Assembly (NCBI RefSeq): GCF_052118625.1
Contig: NZ_JBQKGW010000003.1
Coordinates: 124,001 to 188,000 of the forward strand
Direction: 5' to 3'
Length of the DNA: 64,000 nucleotides
DNA from: Porcincola sp945869225
GTDB taxonomy: Bacteria > Bacillota > Clostridia > Lachnospirales > Lachnospiraceae
In this document: positions 27,551-36,442 of the stretch, piece by piece
How positions within the stretch are numbered: the stretch's first letter is position 1
Layout of the letters: each line of letters starts with the position of its first letter
Made by a program: the position numbers and the translations under genes
Notes under the pieces: generated by a model
Database searches by the model: none
The model's input: only the letters and a program-made list of their open reading frames with translations
What the model was told of the DNA's origin: nothing

Positions 27551-28483
27551 ATGAAGAAATATTGTTTTGGGATTGACATCGGAGGAACCACGGTCAAGTG
27601 CGGTTTTTTCAACACAGAAGGCGACCTTCTGGAAAAGTGGGAGATTCCGACGCGGACAGAGGAGAACGGCAGCAGGATCCTGCCGGATATCGCGCAGACG
27701 ATTAATGACAAGATCGCGGAGAGAGGGCTTGACAAGGCCGAAATCGAGGGAATCGGCATCGATGTGCCGGGACCAGTTCATGAGGACGGGCATGTGGATT
27801 TCGCGGTGAACCTTCACTGGGGGGTCGTGGACATTGTCGGAGAGATGGAGAAGCTGACCGGGATTCGCACAAAGGCACTCAATGATGCCAATGCGGCAGC
27901 ACTCGGCGAGTGCTGGAAGGGCGGCGGCGCCGGCTATCACAACCTGATTATGGTAACGCTCGGAACGGGCATCGGCGGCGGAATCGTCATCAACGACAAG
28001 GTGATTGCAGGCGCGCATGGAGCCGGCGGAGAGATCGGACATGGGCATGCAACGGAGGAGCTGACGGAACCGTGCAACTGCGGCAATGTCGGCTGCCTGG
28101 AGCAGGTCGCCTCCGCGACCGGGATTGTCCGGCTGGCGAAGATGCGCCTCGGGAAGGATGACAAGCCGTCTGTCCTGCGCGGTAAAAATTTCAGTGCAAA
28201 GGACATCTGGGATGCAGTCAAGGCGGGTGACGAGGTTGCGGATGAGATCGCCGAGAAGTTCGGCTTCTATCTCGGGAGAGAGCTTTCGATCTATACGGTT
28301 GTCTCTGATCCGCAGCTGATTGTTATCGGCGGCGGCATGTCGAAGGCCGGGACGGTTGTCCTGGACTATATCCAGAAGTATTACCGCCAGTATGCATTTG
28401 CGGCCTGCAAGGAAGTGGAGTTTGCGCTTGCCACGCTTGGCAACGATGCAGGAATCTACGGCGCAGCCAAAGTGGTTTTGTAA
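27551..28483 (+). CDS. glk: ROK-family glucokinase
   Basis: Phosphorylates glucose to glucose-6-phosphate, feeding both glycolysis and glycogen synthesis (glgC, glgD elsewhere in the window). The 310-residue product has the ATP-binding DIGGTTVKCG near 9-18, GIGIDVPGPV, the glucose-binding LNDANAAALGE and GTGIGGGIVIND, and a zinc cluster GHGHATEE followed by CNCGNVGCLE. The CxCGxxGCxE spacing is typical of ROK kinases. GGAGGG lies before the ATG. It is co-transcribed with hprK. Confidence 0.93.
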   Translation: MKKYCFGIDIGGTTVKCGFFNTEGDLLEKWEIPTRTEENGSRILPDIAQTINDKIAERGLDKAEIEGIGIDVPGPVHEDGHVDFAVNLHWGVVDIVGEMEKLTGIRTKALNDANAAALGECWKGGGAGYHNLIMVTLGTGIGGGIVINDKVIAGAHGAGGEIGHGHATEELTEPCNCGNVGCLEQVASATGIVRLAKMRLGKDDKPSVLRGKNFSAKDIWDAVKAGDEVADEIAEKFGFYLGRELSIYTVVSDPQLIVIGGGMSKAGTVVLDYIQKYYRQYAFAACKEVEFALATLGNDAGIYGAAKVVL

Positions 28484-28544
28484 AGGGAACGGCTGCAGAC
28501 TGTGATGTGTGCCTGGCCAGCCAGGGGAAGACAGGAGCATTCAG

Positions 28545-28579
28545 CCGCCGGCGCTTTCAGAAGAAAGCCCGGCGGTTTT
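28545..28579 (+). terminator. Terminator after glk
   Basis: CCGCCGG pairs with CCGGCGG with inner GCTTT/AAAGC pairing and a TTTTG tail. Confidence 0.8.
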
Positions 28580-28608
28580 GTGTTCACAAATTTTTAAGAA
28601 AGGTTTCC

Positions 28609-28637
28609 TTGTGACAGACAGGGAAATGAGATAGGAT
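28609..28637 (+). promoter_or_regulatory. Promoter upstream of the small membrane peptide gene
   Basis: TTGTGA, a 17-base spacer and TAGGAT, 68 bases before the peptide start. Each hexamer differs from consensus at two positions, and the 17-base spacing supports it. Confidence 0.45.
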
Positions 28638-28704
28638 TAGGAAACAGCGCGGGGCGCTGCATGGATGAGAAGCATCCGTTCAGATCTGAAACAGGAGAAT
28701 GCGT

Positions 28705-28854
28705 ATGAGCAGCAGATTGAAAAATACAGAGGAAACCGTCCGTAGACCGAAGGGGAACAAGCGGCAGAGAAGACAGCAGATCATCGCTGCCGTGATTGCG
28801 ATCATTCTGGCTGGCGCGATGGTTGCGACGCTGATTCCGAGCTTCCTTATGTAA
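28705..28854 (+). CDS. Small single-pass membrane peptide (49 residues)
   Basis: An unrecognised 49-residue open frame with start ATG eight bases after AGGAG. It has a very basic N-terminal half (RRPKGNKRQRRQQ) followed by one hydrophobic helix (IIAAVIAIILAGAMVATLI) and a short tail. This is the layout of a single-pass protein with its positive N-terminus inside the cell. It precedes the VanW-family gene by 39 bases on the same strand, and a promoter-like sequence lies upstream of it, so it is probably translated and co-expressed. The function is unknown. Confidence 0.6.
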   Translation: MSSRLKNTEETVRRPKGNKRQRRQQIIAAVIAIILAGAMVATLIPSFLM

Positions 28855-28893
28855 GGGAGCGGCGGACAGACGGCAGGAACAAAGGAGTATAGA

Positions 28894-30516
28894 TTGCGGA
28901 TCAGGCTACAGAGGATAAGACTACAGAATATGGGGGGAAGACGGTTTGCGCTTGCCGCCTGCGGCGGTCTGATGATGATCGCAGCAGCTGCGGGGGGTGC
29001 ACAGGCGTCAGAGGCAACCATTACAAAGGGCGTCAGCATCGAGGGGGTTGACGTCGGAGGCATGTCGAAGAGCCAGGCGGAGGCGGCCCTTGAAGAGAAG
29101 GCGCAGCAGCTCGGGCAGACGAAGGTGACGCTGATGATGGGGGACAACCCGGTCACGACGACACTGGGCGAGCTGGGATATACCTGGACGAATACCGATA
29201 TCGTCGGAAAGTGCCTCACGCTTGCGTCATCTGGCAATATTGTCGAGCGGTACAAGGAAAAGAAGGATATCGAGAAGGAACCGAAGAACTACACGATGAC
29301 CTTCTGCGCGGATAACGCGAAAGTACAGTCGTTTGTGGAAAGCTGCTCGGCCTATAATTCGGATCCGGTGGAAGGATCGATCCAGATGGGCAGCGACGGG
29401 ATTCCCTATGTGGAGGGCGGAACAGACGGCCTGACGCTGAATGTCGACAAGTCCGTCGCGGCGGTTGAGAATGCCATCAGCGGATGGACGGGCGGCGATC
29501 TGAAGGTGGATCTCGTTGTCGATAAAAAGAGTCCTGATGTATCGGCTGAAACCCTCTCGAAGGTGAAGGATGTGCTGGGGACCGCTACGACCGACTACTC
29601 GGCGTCCACCGCCGCCCGGGCGGTTAATGTAGAGAACGGCTGCAGACTGATCAGCGGGACCCTGGTCTGGCCGGGCGATGAGTTTTCCGTCACCCGGGCG
29701 GTGACGCCTTTCACGGCGGAGAACGGGTATCAGCAGGCGCCGTCCTATGAGGAGAACAGGGTAGTCGATTCCTATGGCGGCGGAATCTGTCAGGTTTCCA
29801 CGACCCTGTACAACGCAGTGCTGAAGGCAGAGCTCGATGTGACGGCCAGATCAAACCATACGATGATTGTCAACTATGTCCAGCCGAGCAAGGATGCGGC
29901 GATCGCCGAGGGAATCATGGACATGGCATTCGTGAACAACACGGATTCGCCGATCTATATCTACGGGTACTGCTACGGCGGACAGATCACATTCACCATC
30001 TACGGCCATGAGACGAGACCTTCCAACAGAAGCATTGAGTTTGAAAGCAAGGTCACATCGCAGACCGATCCGCAGGGGATTCAGCTTGTGGCGGATACCT
30101 CGCAGAATGTCGGGTACATCAATCAGGTACAGAGTCCTCATACTGGCTACACGGCGGAGTTGTGGAAGAATATCTATGTGGACGGGCAGCTGACCGACTC
30201 CGTGCAGGTCAATTCCAGTACGTATCAGGCAGTCGGGACAATCTATGATGTCGGGGTTGTGAGTCAGAGCAGTGCTGTGACGCAGGCGATGTACAGCGCC
30301 ATTGCATCCGGGGATGTCAGCCAGGTTCAGAACGTGATCAAGTACGGGACGAACGCAGCGCAGGGACAGACGAATGCCCAGGGGCAGAACGGTGCATCCG
30401 GCCAGACGGATGCTGCACAGGGGCAGACGAATGCCCAGACGCAGACAGACGCAGCCGGTCAGTCAGGCCCCTCGCAGACCGATGCTTCCGGGAATGCTGT
30501 GATATCTGTACAGTAA
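28894..30516 (+). CDS. VanW-family secreted cell-wall protein
   Basis: A 540-residue protein starting at TTG, chosen because AAAGGAG lies six bases upstream. It has a basic N-terminus with a hydrophobic signal-type helix (about 16-39), a peptidoglycan-binding-like region (PG_binding_4, about 45-210, including GVDVGGMSKSQAEAAL) and a VanW domain (about 235-370) with GDEFSV and GGGICQVSTTLYNA. The tail from about 485 is a Gln/Ala/Thr-rich disordered stretch with repeated QGQTNAQ units. VanW domains are common in Clostridia and their biochemical role is unsettled, though linked to the cell envelope. It follows the 49-residue membrane peptide. Confidence 0.85.
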   Translation: MRIRLQRIRLQNMGGRRFALAACGGLMMIAAAAGGAQASEATITKGVSIEGVDVGGMSKSQAEAALEEKAQQLGQTKVTLMMGDNPVTTTLGELGYTWTNTDIVGKCLTLASSGNIVERYKEKKDIEKEPKNYTMTFCADNAKVQSFVESCSAYNSDPVEGSIQMGSDGIPYVEGGTDGLTLNVDKSVAAVENAISGWTGGDLKVDLVVDKKSPDVSAETLSKVKDVLGTATTDYSASTAARAVNVENGCRLISGTLVWPGDEFSVTRAVTPFTAENGYQQAPSYEENRVVDSYGGGICQVSTTLYNAVLKAELDVTARSNHTMIVNYVQPSKDAAIAEGIMDMAFVNNTDSPIYIYGYCYGGQITFTIYGHETRPSNRSIEFESKVTSQTDPQGIQLVADTSQNVGYINQVQSPHTGYTAELWKNIYVDGQLTDSVQVNSSTYQAVGTIYDVGVVSQSSAVTQAMYSAIASGDVSQVQNVIKYGTNAAQGQTNAQGQNGASGQTDAAQGQTNAQTQTDAAGQSGPSQTDASGNAVISVQ

Positions 30517-30531
30517 CGAGGAAAGAATCAT

Positions 30532-31632
30532 ATGAGGAGAGGGATTGTCAGTCAGGCAGTGTATGAGCGCTCCATCGAAAGGCCGCTTGAGGCGGCAGGT
30601 GTTTTCAGTGGAGGAGCGGGACATTGCCTGGATCTTCCCGGGCGTATACTGGCCGTCCACAGCACCGCTTCTGGTGCTGCGGACGGCTTTTGCCTTCCCG
30701 GGGCGGAGATGATTTTTGATGAAGCAGTCAACAGGCTGGATGAGGCACCGGTATACAGTCCGGGGCGGATGGCAGAACCGGCAGCCGGTTTTCCTGCAGA
30801 AGGAGAAAACGGGTATGGTCTGGCAGAGGTATCGGTCTCTGCGATTCTCCCGCCGGATATGGAGGAAGAAGATCTGAAGAAACTGGTGCGGCGGCTGGGA
30901 CAGGAAGCGAAGAAGGCCGGCGCAGAGGTGGAGGCATTCTCCGCCGCCGTCAGTGAATCTGTGATGAATCCGGTCATCAGCGCGGCAGCAGGGAGGATAT
31001 GGACGCCTGAAATGACTGCCTCCCTGATGCAGTCGGAGGGGATTGGCGGCGCAGCCACCGAAGCCAGAGGGAAAAGCGGTCTCACGGATGACAGGATGAC
31101 GGAAGGCTGGGATCTTCTGATGGCTGGGCCGTGCGGGGCTGCCGGGACAGCGGTTCTGCTGCGAAGCTTCCCGGAGCGGCTTTCCGGACAATTTCCGGCA
31201 GGATTTTTAAAGGGCGCGGAGCGGATGGGAGAGAAGCTGCTGACAGGAAAAGCGGCGGCTCTGATCCGGGCGGAGGAAAAAGACGCACAGCTTCAGTGCA
31301 TCGGAGAGGGAGGCGTCTTTTCAGCGCTGTGGACGCTGTGCGGGCGCCTTTCCTGCGGGATGGATGCGGACATTCATCTGATTCCGATCCGGCAGGAGAC
31401 GATCGAGATCTGTGAGGCGCTGAACCGGAACCCATACAGGCTGTATGGTACAGGCGGTCTTCTGGCCGTTGTGCGCAACGGGGAAGCCGTTCTGCGGAAA
31501 CTGGAAAGGGAAGGTCTTGAGGCGGCTGTGATCGGAAAGCTGACGAAGGGACCCGGGCGGTATATCCGCAACCGGGATATCACCCGGTGCCTGGAGAAAC
31601 CGCAGTGCGACGCCCTGTTTGAGGAAGGATGA
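30532..31632 (+). CDS. PurM/AIR-synthase-fold protein
   Basis: The 366-residue protein has the GxPGRILA and later segment VSAILPPDMEEEDL, a central LLMAGPCGAAGTAVLL, and the C-terminal IGEGGVFSALWTLCGRLSCGMD and RLYGTGGLLAVV, which resemble the C-terminal domain of PurM, HypE and ThiL (the AIR-synthase-related superfamily). I do not see a HypE C-terminal PRIC-like cysteine motif, so it is not a normal HypE. Its N-terminal ATP-binding part looks degenerate. It follows the VanW gene by 15 bases with a GAGGAAAG site. The reaction is unknown; a HypE-like or other aminoimidazole-like ATP-grasp role is only a guess. Confidence 0.65.
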   Translation: MRRGIVSQAVYERSIERPLEAAGVFSGGAGHCLDLPGRILAVHSTASGAADGFCLPGAEMIFDEAVNRLDEAPVYSPGRMAEPAAGFPAEGENGYGLAEVSVSAILPPDMEEEDLKKLVRRLGQEAKKAGAEVEAFSAAVSESVMNPVISAAAGRIWTPEMTASLMQSEGIGGAATEARGKSGLTDDRMTEGWDLLMAGPCGAAGTAVLLRSFPERLSGQFPAGFLKGAERMGEKLLTGKAAALIRAEEKDAQLQCIGEGGVFSALWTLCGRLSCGMDADIHLIPIRQETIEICEALNRNPYRLYGTGGLLAVVRNGEAVLRKLEREGLEAAVIGKLTKGPGRYIRNRDITRCLEKPQCDALFEEG

Positions 31633-31678
31633 GGGATTGTATGAGCTTCCGCCCGGGCTCTGGCGTGGGAGGAGCCGG

Positions 31679-31707
31679 TTGACAGAGTCTGTACCAACAG
31701 GTAGAAT
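31679..31707 (+). promoter_or_regulatory. Strong sigma-A-type promoter for the AsnC-aminotransferase pair
   Basis: TTGACA (perfect), a 17-base spacer and TAGAAT, about 80 bases before the regulator start. The 31633-31788 gap holds nothing else. Confidence 0.7.
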
Positions 31708-31788
31708 GAAAAAATATAGACAACAAAGGCACCATGCCGAAAAGTTTTCGGACTGAATTCAAATCAAGCAGATAGGAGCGAAAAATTT

Positions 31789-32271
31789 ATGAGAGAACAG
31801 ATTCTGGAGCTTCTGGAACGCAATTCCAGAATGACTCCTGCTGAGATTGCCGTCCTCCTCGGATCTGGAGAGGAAGTCATCGCCTCTGAGATTAAAAAGA
31901 TGGAGGAGGAGAATGTCATCTGCGGGTACAACACGCTGATTGACTGGGATAAGACCGGTGCCGACAAGATCACGGCCCTGATCGAGGTGCGCGTGACCCC
32001 GACCAGAGGACAGGGCTTTGACAAGATTGCGGAGCGCATTTACAACTATCCGGAGGTTCAGTCCGTCTATCTGATTTCGGGCGGGTATGACCTGCTGGTG
32101 ATCCTTGAGGGAAAGACGCTGAAGGAGGTATCGCACTTCGTGTCGAGCAAGCTTTCCACGCTGGACTCTGTGATCTCGACCGCCACCCATTTCATTCTGA
32201 GGAAGTACAAGGATGACGGAATCATCTTCGACAAGAAGAAAAAAGATGAAAGGATGCTGGTGGAGCCGTGA
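31789..32271 (+). CDS. Lrp/AsnC-family transcriptional regulator
   Basis: A 160-residue protein with an N-terminal winged helix (MREQILELLERNSRMTPAE, with the turn helix EIAVLLGSGEEVIASEIKK) and a C-terminal RAM-type ligand domain (about 65-135, ALIEVRVTPTRGQGF and SVYLISGGYDLLVIL). Such proteins bind amino acids and regulate their metabolism. Its stop overlaps the start of the aminotransferase gene by four bases, which suggests that they act together or are co-regulated. AGGAG lies ten bases before the ATG. Confidence 0.9.
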   Translation: MREQILELLERNSRMTPAEIAVLLGSGEEVIASEIKKMEEENVICGYNTLIDWDKTGADKITALIEVRVTPTRGQGFDKIAERIYNYPEVQSVYLISGGYDLLVILEGKTLKEVSHFVSSKLSTLDSVISTATHFILRKYKDDGIIFDKKKKDERMLVEP

Positions 32272-33437
32272 GAGATCCGATCGGGAAAAAGGCCGCAGAG
32301 CTGAAGCCCTCCGGCATCAGAAAATTTTTTGATATTGTGGCAGAGATGGATGATGTCATCTCGCTCGGCGTCGGGGAGCCTGATTTTGACACGCCCTGGG
32401 CGATCCGGGACGAGGGCATCTACTCTCTTGAGCGCGGACGCACGTTCTATACGTCGAATTCCGGGCTGAAGGAACTCCGGACGGAGATTGCGTCCTACAT
32501 CCATCGAAGGCTGGGGGTCCATTACAACCCGATTTCCGAGATTCTTGTCACGGTCGGCGGATCGGAAGGAATCGATCTGGCTTTTCGCGCCATGATCAAT
32601 CCCGGGGACGAGGTGCTGATTCCGGAACCCAGCTATGTTTCCTACAAGCCGTGCGCAATCCTCGCGGACGCGGTCCCGGTCGTGATTCCGCTCAAGGAGA
32701 AGAATGAATTCCGTCTGACAGCGGAGGAGGTGGAGGCGGCGGTCACACCGAAGACGAAGATCCTCGTGCTTCCATTTCCGAACAATCCGACCGGAGCGGT
32801 CATGACGCGGGCGGACCTCGAGGCGGTCGCGAAGGTCTGCATCGAGCATGATCTGTACGTGCTCTCCGATGAGATATATTCGGAGCTGACCTACACGGGA
32901 GAAGATCACTGCTCTATTATCCAGATCCCGGGGATGAAGGAGCGGACGATTCTGATCAACGGCTTCTCCAAGGCGTACGCCATGACGGGCTGGCGGCTCG
33001 GATACTGCTGCGGTCCCGAGGAGATCATTCATCAGATGACAAAGGTCCATCAGTTCGCGATCATGTGCGCGCCGACCAACAGCCAGTATGCCGCGGTAGC
33101 GGCGCTTCGGGACTGCTATGGCGAGGTAGTGAAGATGCGGGAGGCCTATAACCAGAGAAGACGGTTCCTTCTGCATGAGTTTGAGAAGATGCAGCTTCCG
33201 TGCTTCGAGCCCTTCGGCGCCTTCTATATGTTCCCGTCGATTCAGGAATTCGGCATGAGCAGCGATGAGTTTGCGACGGAGCTGCTGAAGGATCAGAAGG
33301 TGGCGGTCGTACCGGGCAGCGCATTCGGTGACAGCGGGGAAGGCTACGTGCGGATCTCCTATGCCTACTCACTGGACAGCCTGAAGGTGGCGATGGAGCG
33401 GCTTTCTGCGTTTATCACGAAACTGCGGCAGCGGTGA
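32268..33437 (+). CDS. Class I/II PLP-dependent aminotransferase
   Basis: A 389-residue fold-type I aminotransferase: GEPDFDTPWAI near 36-46, YTSNSGLKELR, the PLP-phosphate/aspartate region FPNNPTGAVM, LSDEIYSEL, and the Schiff-base lysine in NGFSKAYAMTGWRLGY (K about 228). The family includes aspartate and aromatic aminotransferases; the exact substrate cannot be told. A GTG start overlaps the upstream regulator by four bases. The linkage to an AsnC regulator hints at an amino-acid substrate. Confidence 0.9.
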   Translation: MRDPIGKKAAELKPSGIRKFFDIVAEMDDVISLGVGEPDFDTPWAIRDEGIYSLERGRTFYTSNSGLKELRTEIASYIHRRLGVHYNPISEILVTVGGSEGIDLAFRAMINPGDEVLIPEPSYVSYKPCAILADAVPVVIPLKEKNEFRLTAEEVEAAVTPKTKILVLPFPNNPTGAVMTRADLEAVAKVCIEHDLYVLSDEIYSELTYTGEDHCSIIQIPGMKERTILINGFSKAYAMTGWRLGYCCGPEEIIHQMTKVHQFAIMCAPTNSQYAAVAALRDCYGEVVKMREAYNQRRRFLLHEFEKMQLPCFEPFGAFYMFPSIQEFGMSSDEFATELLKDQKVAVVPGSAFGDSGEGYVRISYAYSLDSLKVAMERLSAFITKLRQR

Positions 33438-33566
33438 GTGACTGAAAAGTCTGTTCCGGGATCCAGCGTTATTCAGAAAATTTGATTTGTGAAAGCCTGA
33501 AATCCGGCGGAAAAGGGTGAATATCTTACAAAAACAGATACGGCATACCGGCCTGAAAACAGCATA

Positions 33567-33595
33567 TTGAAAAAAATAAACCTCCGTGTTATCAT
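33567..33595 (+). promoter_or_regulatory. Promoter upstream of cstA
   Basis: TTGAAA, a 17-base spacer and TATCAT, 130 bases before the start. The other 33438-33727 sequence shows no gene and no clear terminator for the aminotransferase. Confidence 0.5.
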
Positions 33596-33727
33596 CAGTT
33601 TAACTTGTTAAAGTGCCTGGCTGCTCAATTGTTTCCGGCGTAATGCTCTGATTCCAGGACAGGGTTAGCGCCGGATATTTTGTGCGGCACCGCGCTATGC
33701 GGATGCACAAAAGGGAGGGAAAACATT

Positions 33728-35188
33728 ATGTTTGGCTTTTTGCTTTGTCTGGTGATCCTGATCGCCGGGTATTTCACGTACGGCAAGTTTGTGGACAACA
33801 CATTCGCGCCGGATGACCGTGAGACCCCTGCGGTTGCGATCAACGATGGTGTGGACTATGTTGTCATGCCTGCCTGGAAGCTGTTTCTGGTACAGCTGCT
33901 GAATATTGCCGGTCTGGGACCGATCTTCGGCGCCATCACCGGTGCGATGTGGGGACCGATTGTCTTCCTCTGGATTACCTTCGGAACCATCTTTGCCGGC
34001 GGCGTACACGATTATCTGTCCGGGATGATGTCCGAGCGTGAGAACGGTGCGTCGATCTCCGAGGTAACCGGAAGACTGCTCGGTCCGGTGATGCAGAACA
34101 TCATGCGTGTCTTCTGTGTCATCCTTCTGATTATGACCGGCACGGTCTTCGCGGTCGGCCCGGCAGGCCTTCTGAAGGCGCTGTTCACCGATACCGGCAT
34201 GAAGTCCGGCATCCTGGTCAATTCGACCTTCTGGCTGGCAGTGATCCTGGTCTACTATTTCATCGCGACCTTTATCTCCATCGACAAGATCATCGGAAAG
34301 ATCTATCCGGTTTTCGGTGTTGCGCTGATTGTGATGGCGCTTGGTGTCGGCGGCGGGACGCTGATCCTCCGCGGAAAGGACATCCCGGAGCTGTTCACGC
34401 ATTTCTACAATATGCATCCGGCAGGAAAGGCTGTCTGGTCTTACATGTTCATCACGGTTGCGTGCGGTGCCTGCTCCGGCTTCCACTCCACACAGTCTCC
34501 GCTGATGGCGCGCTGCATGAAGAGCGAGCGTCAGGGACACTTCGTCTTCTACGGTGCGATGGTTGCGGAGGGCATCATCGCTCTGATCTGGGCGGCTGCA
34601 GCCTGCACCTGGTACACAGGAGCGGATCTTCTTGCTGCCGGCGGCGGAAACTCCACGACCGTCTACTTCATGAGCAAGAGCACGATGGGCGGCGTCGGAT
34701 TCATTCTTGCAATGCTCGGCGTCATCGCATGCCCGATTACATCCGGCGATACAGCGTTCCGTTCCGCGCGTCTGACCATCTGTGACTGGTTCAAGATTGA
34801 CCAGCAGGGCTATGGCAAGCGGCTTGCGGTCTGCATCCCGGTTCTCGGTGTCGGCGCACTTCTCGGCTTCGGCCAGACCTTCGGTTGGCTGAACTACAAT
34901 GTCATCTGGAACTACTTCGCATGGTCCAATCAGACACTGGCAATGCTGGTGCTGTGGGCCGGCGCTATGTTCCTGGCGAAGGAGAAGAAGAACTACTGGA
35001 TTGCCGCAGTTCCGGCAACCTTCATGAGCGCGGTGACATCCACCTACTTCATGATGGCACCGGAGACACTCGGTCACATCAAGGCACTGAATGACAATCA
35101 TGCAGTTTCTTATCCGGTTGGCATCATCTTTGCAGCGTTCTGCCTGTGCCTGTTTATGGTCAACTCGAAGAAGTACCGCAAGGCTTGA
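33728..35188 (+). CDS. cstA: Carbon starvation protein CstA (peptide/pyruvate transporter family)
   Basis: A 486-residue, ~12-segment membrane protein with the CstA signatures GPIFGAITGAMWGP near 61-74, FAGGVHDYLSGMMS near 92-105, and GEGxSIS-like ENGASISE. Later it has ACGACSGFHSTQSP and ITSGDTAFRSARLTI, also conserved in the family. CstA-type proteins take up peptides, and YjiY/BtsT members take up pyruvate; the specificity here is uncertain. The ATG at 33728 follows AAAGGGAGG at about seven bases. It is probably monocistronic with its own terminator. A sensor partner such as BtsS is not next to it. Confidence 0.9.
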   Translation: MFGFLLCLVILIAGYFTYGKFVDNTFAPDDRETPAVAINDGVDYVVMPAWKLFLVQLLNIAGLGPIFGAITGAMWGPIVFLWITFGTIFAGGVHDYLSGMMSERENGASISEVTGRLLGPVMQNIMRVFCVILLIMTGTVFAVGPAGLLKALFTDTGMKSGILVNSTFWLAVILVYYFIATFISIDKIIGKIYPVFGVALIVMALGVGGGTLILRGKDIPELFTHFYNMHPAGKAVWSYMFITVACGACSGFHSTQSPLMARCMKSERQGHFVFYGAMVAEGIIALIWAAAACTWYTGADLLAAGGGNSTTVYFMSKSTMGGVGFILAMLGVIACPITSGDTAFRSARLTICDWFKIDQQGYGKRLAVCIPVLGVGALLGFGQTFGWLNYNVIWNYFAWSNQTLAMLVLWAGAMFLAKEKKNYWIAAVPATFMSAVTSTYFMMAPETLGHIKALNDNHAVSYPVGIIFAAFCLCLFMVNSKKYRKA

Positions 35189-35242
35189 CGGAACAAAGGA
35201 ATAACTGAATTGTACGGCGCAGGCGCCTGGACCTGCGCGGAA

Positions 35243-35274
35243 GAAGGCGGAAGGCGGAAGCCTCCCGCCTTTTT
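35243..35274 (+). terminator. Terminator after cstA
   Basis: AAGGCGG pairs with CCGCCTT close before a TTTTT run, with extra GGCGG pairing options upstream. Confidence 0.7.
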
Positions 35275-35337
35275 CAAAATGAACGAAGCAATACACGACG
35301 CAGGCAATTACGGAAGCGGGAGCATAACGAACGAGAT

Positions 35338-36348
35338 ATGATAGTCGCACCTACAAGACTTGGACAAACAGCCCTGAGCCGGGAGACACTGGCTGAGGAT
35401 AAGAAGCAGTGCCATAAAATCGGCCCGGTCGGAATCGGCGGGCGTGCCCTGTATACAAACAGTTTTTATATCAGCCGATGCTACTATACCTGCTGGCAGG
35501 ACATCCGGAGGGTATTCAAGAGAGTCGCCATGTCGAAGGGCGGCTTTACAGGAAAAGGAATTTTTGCGACAACACCGTACCTGGTTGTCCAGAGAAGCGA
35601 TGGCACTGAGCAGCAGTGCAATTTCAAGATTGAGGCGGAGGTCGACGAGGCTCTGGAGGAGATTCACAAAAGGCATCCGGAGATTCCGGTCTACAGTGCG
35701 GAGTCTGAAAAAAAGCTGCGGAAGGCAAAGGCAGAGCAGGAAGCCAGGTACCTGAAAAAGCTGCCGGAGGATGCGGCGGCTGCGGTCAGAAATCTGGAGA
35801 AGGCAAAGACATATCTACAGCAGGACGAGCGCTACAGCAAGATGATCGTCTTTGCGGCAAAGCAGAAGCGGTCGCTTGACGGGACAAAGACATCTCTGAA
35901 GACCCTGGCTGTCTTGATTGATGCCGGCTCTGCGGCTCTCATCGCTGCAGGACTGTATCTACGGCTTATGAAGGGGAACAGCATGGGCATTTACCTTGCC
36001 CTGTTCGGCGGTGCATTTATCCTGTCGGTGGCGGCTTCGCAGATTCTGCCGACGCCGCACCGCAACCGGAAGACGGCGCAGGCGGACTGGGAAGAGGCCC
36101 TGAGGCAGATGAAGGGTTACATCGGGAAGACAGATACATTCCCGGTGCCGCCGCAGTACGCGCACCCGGTCGTGCTGGACCGGATGATCCGCGTCGTGCG
36201 GGAGGGCAGGGCGGCGGACGAGGAAGGCGCGCTGGAGGCTGTCAAGAAGGATCTGAAGGCGCTCAACGCCAGTGTGACCGTCTCGCAGCAGGAATATGAT
36301 GAGGTTGTGACGATCAAACCGCTGTTCATTGTGAGCAGCTATCAGTGA
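35338..36348 (+). CDS. Membrane protein of unknown family upstream of MoxR
   Basis: A 336-residue protein with an N-terminal region, RALYTNSFYISRCYY and ATTPYLVVQRSDGT, of beta-rich character that I do not recognise as a named family. It is followed by a charged helix (EKKLRKAKAEQEARYLKKL), two hydrophobic segments (about 185-226: LAVLIDAGSAALIAAGLYL and MGIYLALFGGAFILSVAAS) and a soluble end. The ATG at 35338 has only a weak site (GGGAG 16 bases upstream), and a shorter start at 35530 is possible. It precedes the MoxR-type ATPase and VWA genes by 94 bases, and its place suggests that it is a membrane partner or substrate. The function is unknown. Confidence 0.6.
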   Translation: MIVAPTRLGQTALSRETLAEDKKQCHKIGPVGIGGRALYTNSFYISRCYYTCWQDIRRVFKRVAMSKGGFTGKGIFATTPYLVVQRSDGTEQQCNFKIEAEVDEALEEIHKRHPEIPVYSAESEKKLRKAKAEQEARYLKKLPEDAAAAVRNLEKAKTYLQQDERYSKMIVFAAKQKRSLDGTKTSLKTLAVLIDAGSAALIAAGLYLRLMKGNSMGIYLALFGGAFILSVAASQILPTPHRNRKTAQADWEEALRQMKGYIGKTDTFPVPPQYAHPVVLDRMIRVVREGRAADEEGALEAVKKDLKALNASVTVSQQEYDEVVTIKPLFIVSSYQ

Positions 36349-36442
36349 TGATCTATCTGCCGGTGGGCTGCACATCAATGACCCGCGCACCGGCATGGGG
36401 AGAAAAGAAGATCCAGGACAGTAAAGGAGAGTCAGCGAATCT

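Noticed and set aside
30532..31632. HypE for hydrogenase maturation
   Set aside because: No C-terminal PRIC-type cysteine motif, a degenerate N-terminal half, and far from the hydrogenase operon.
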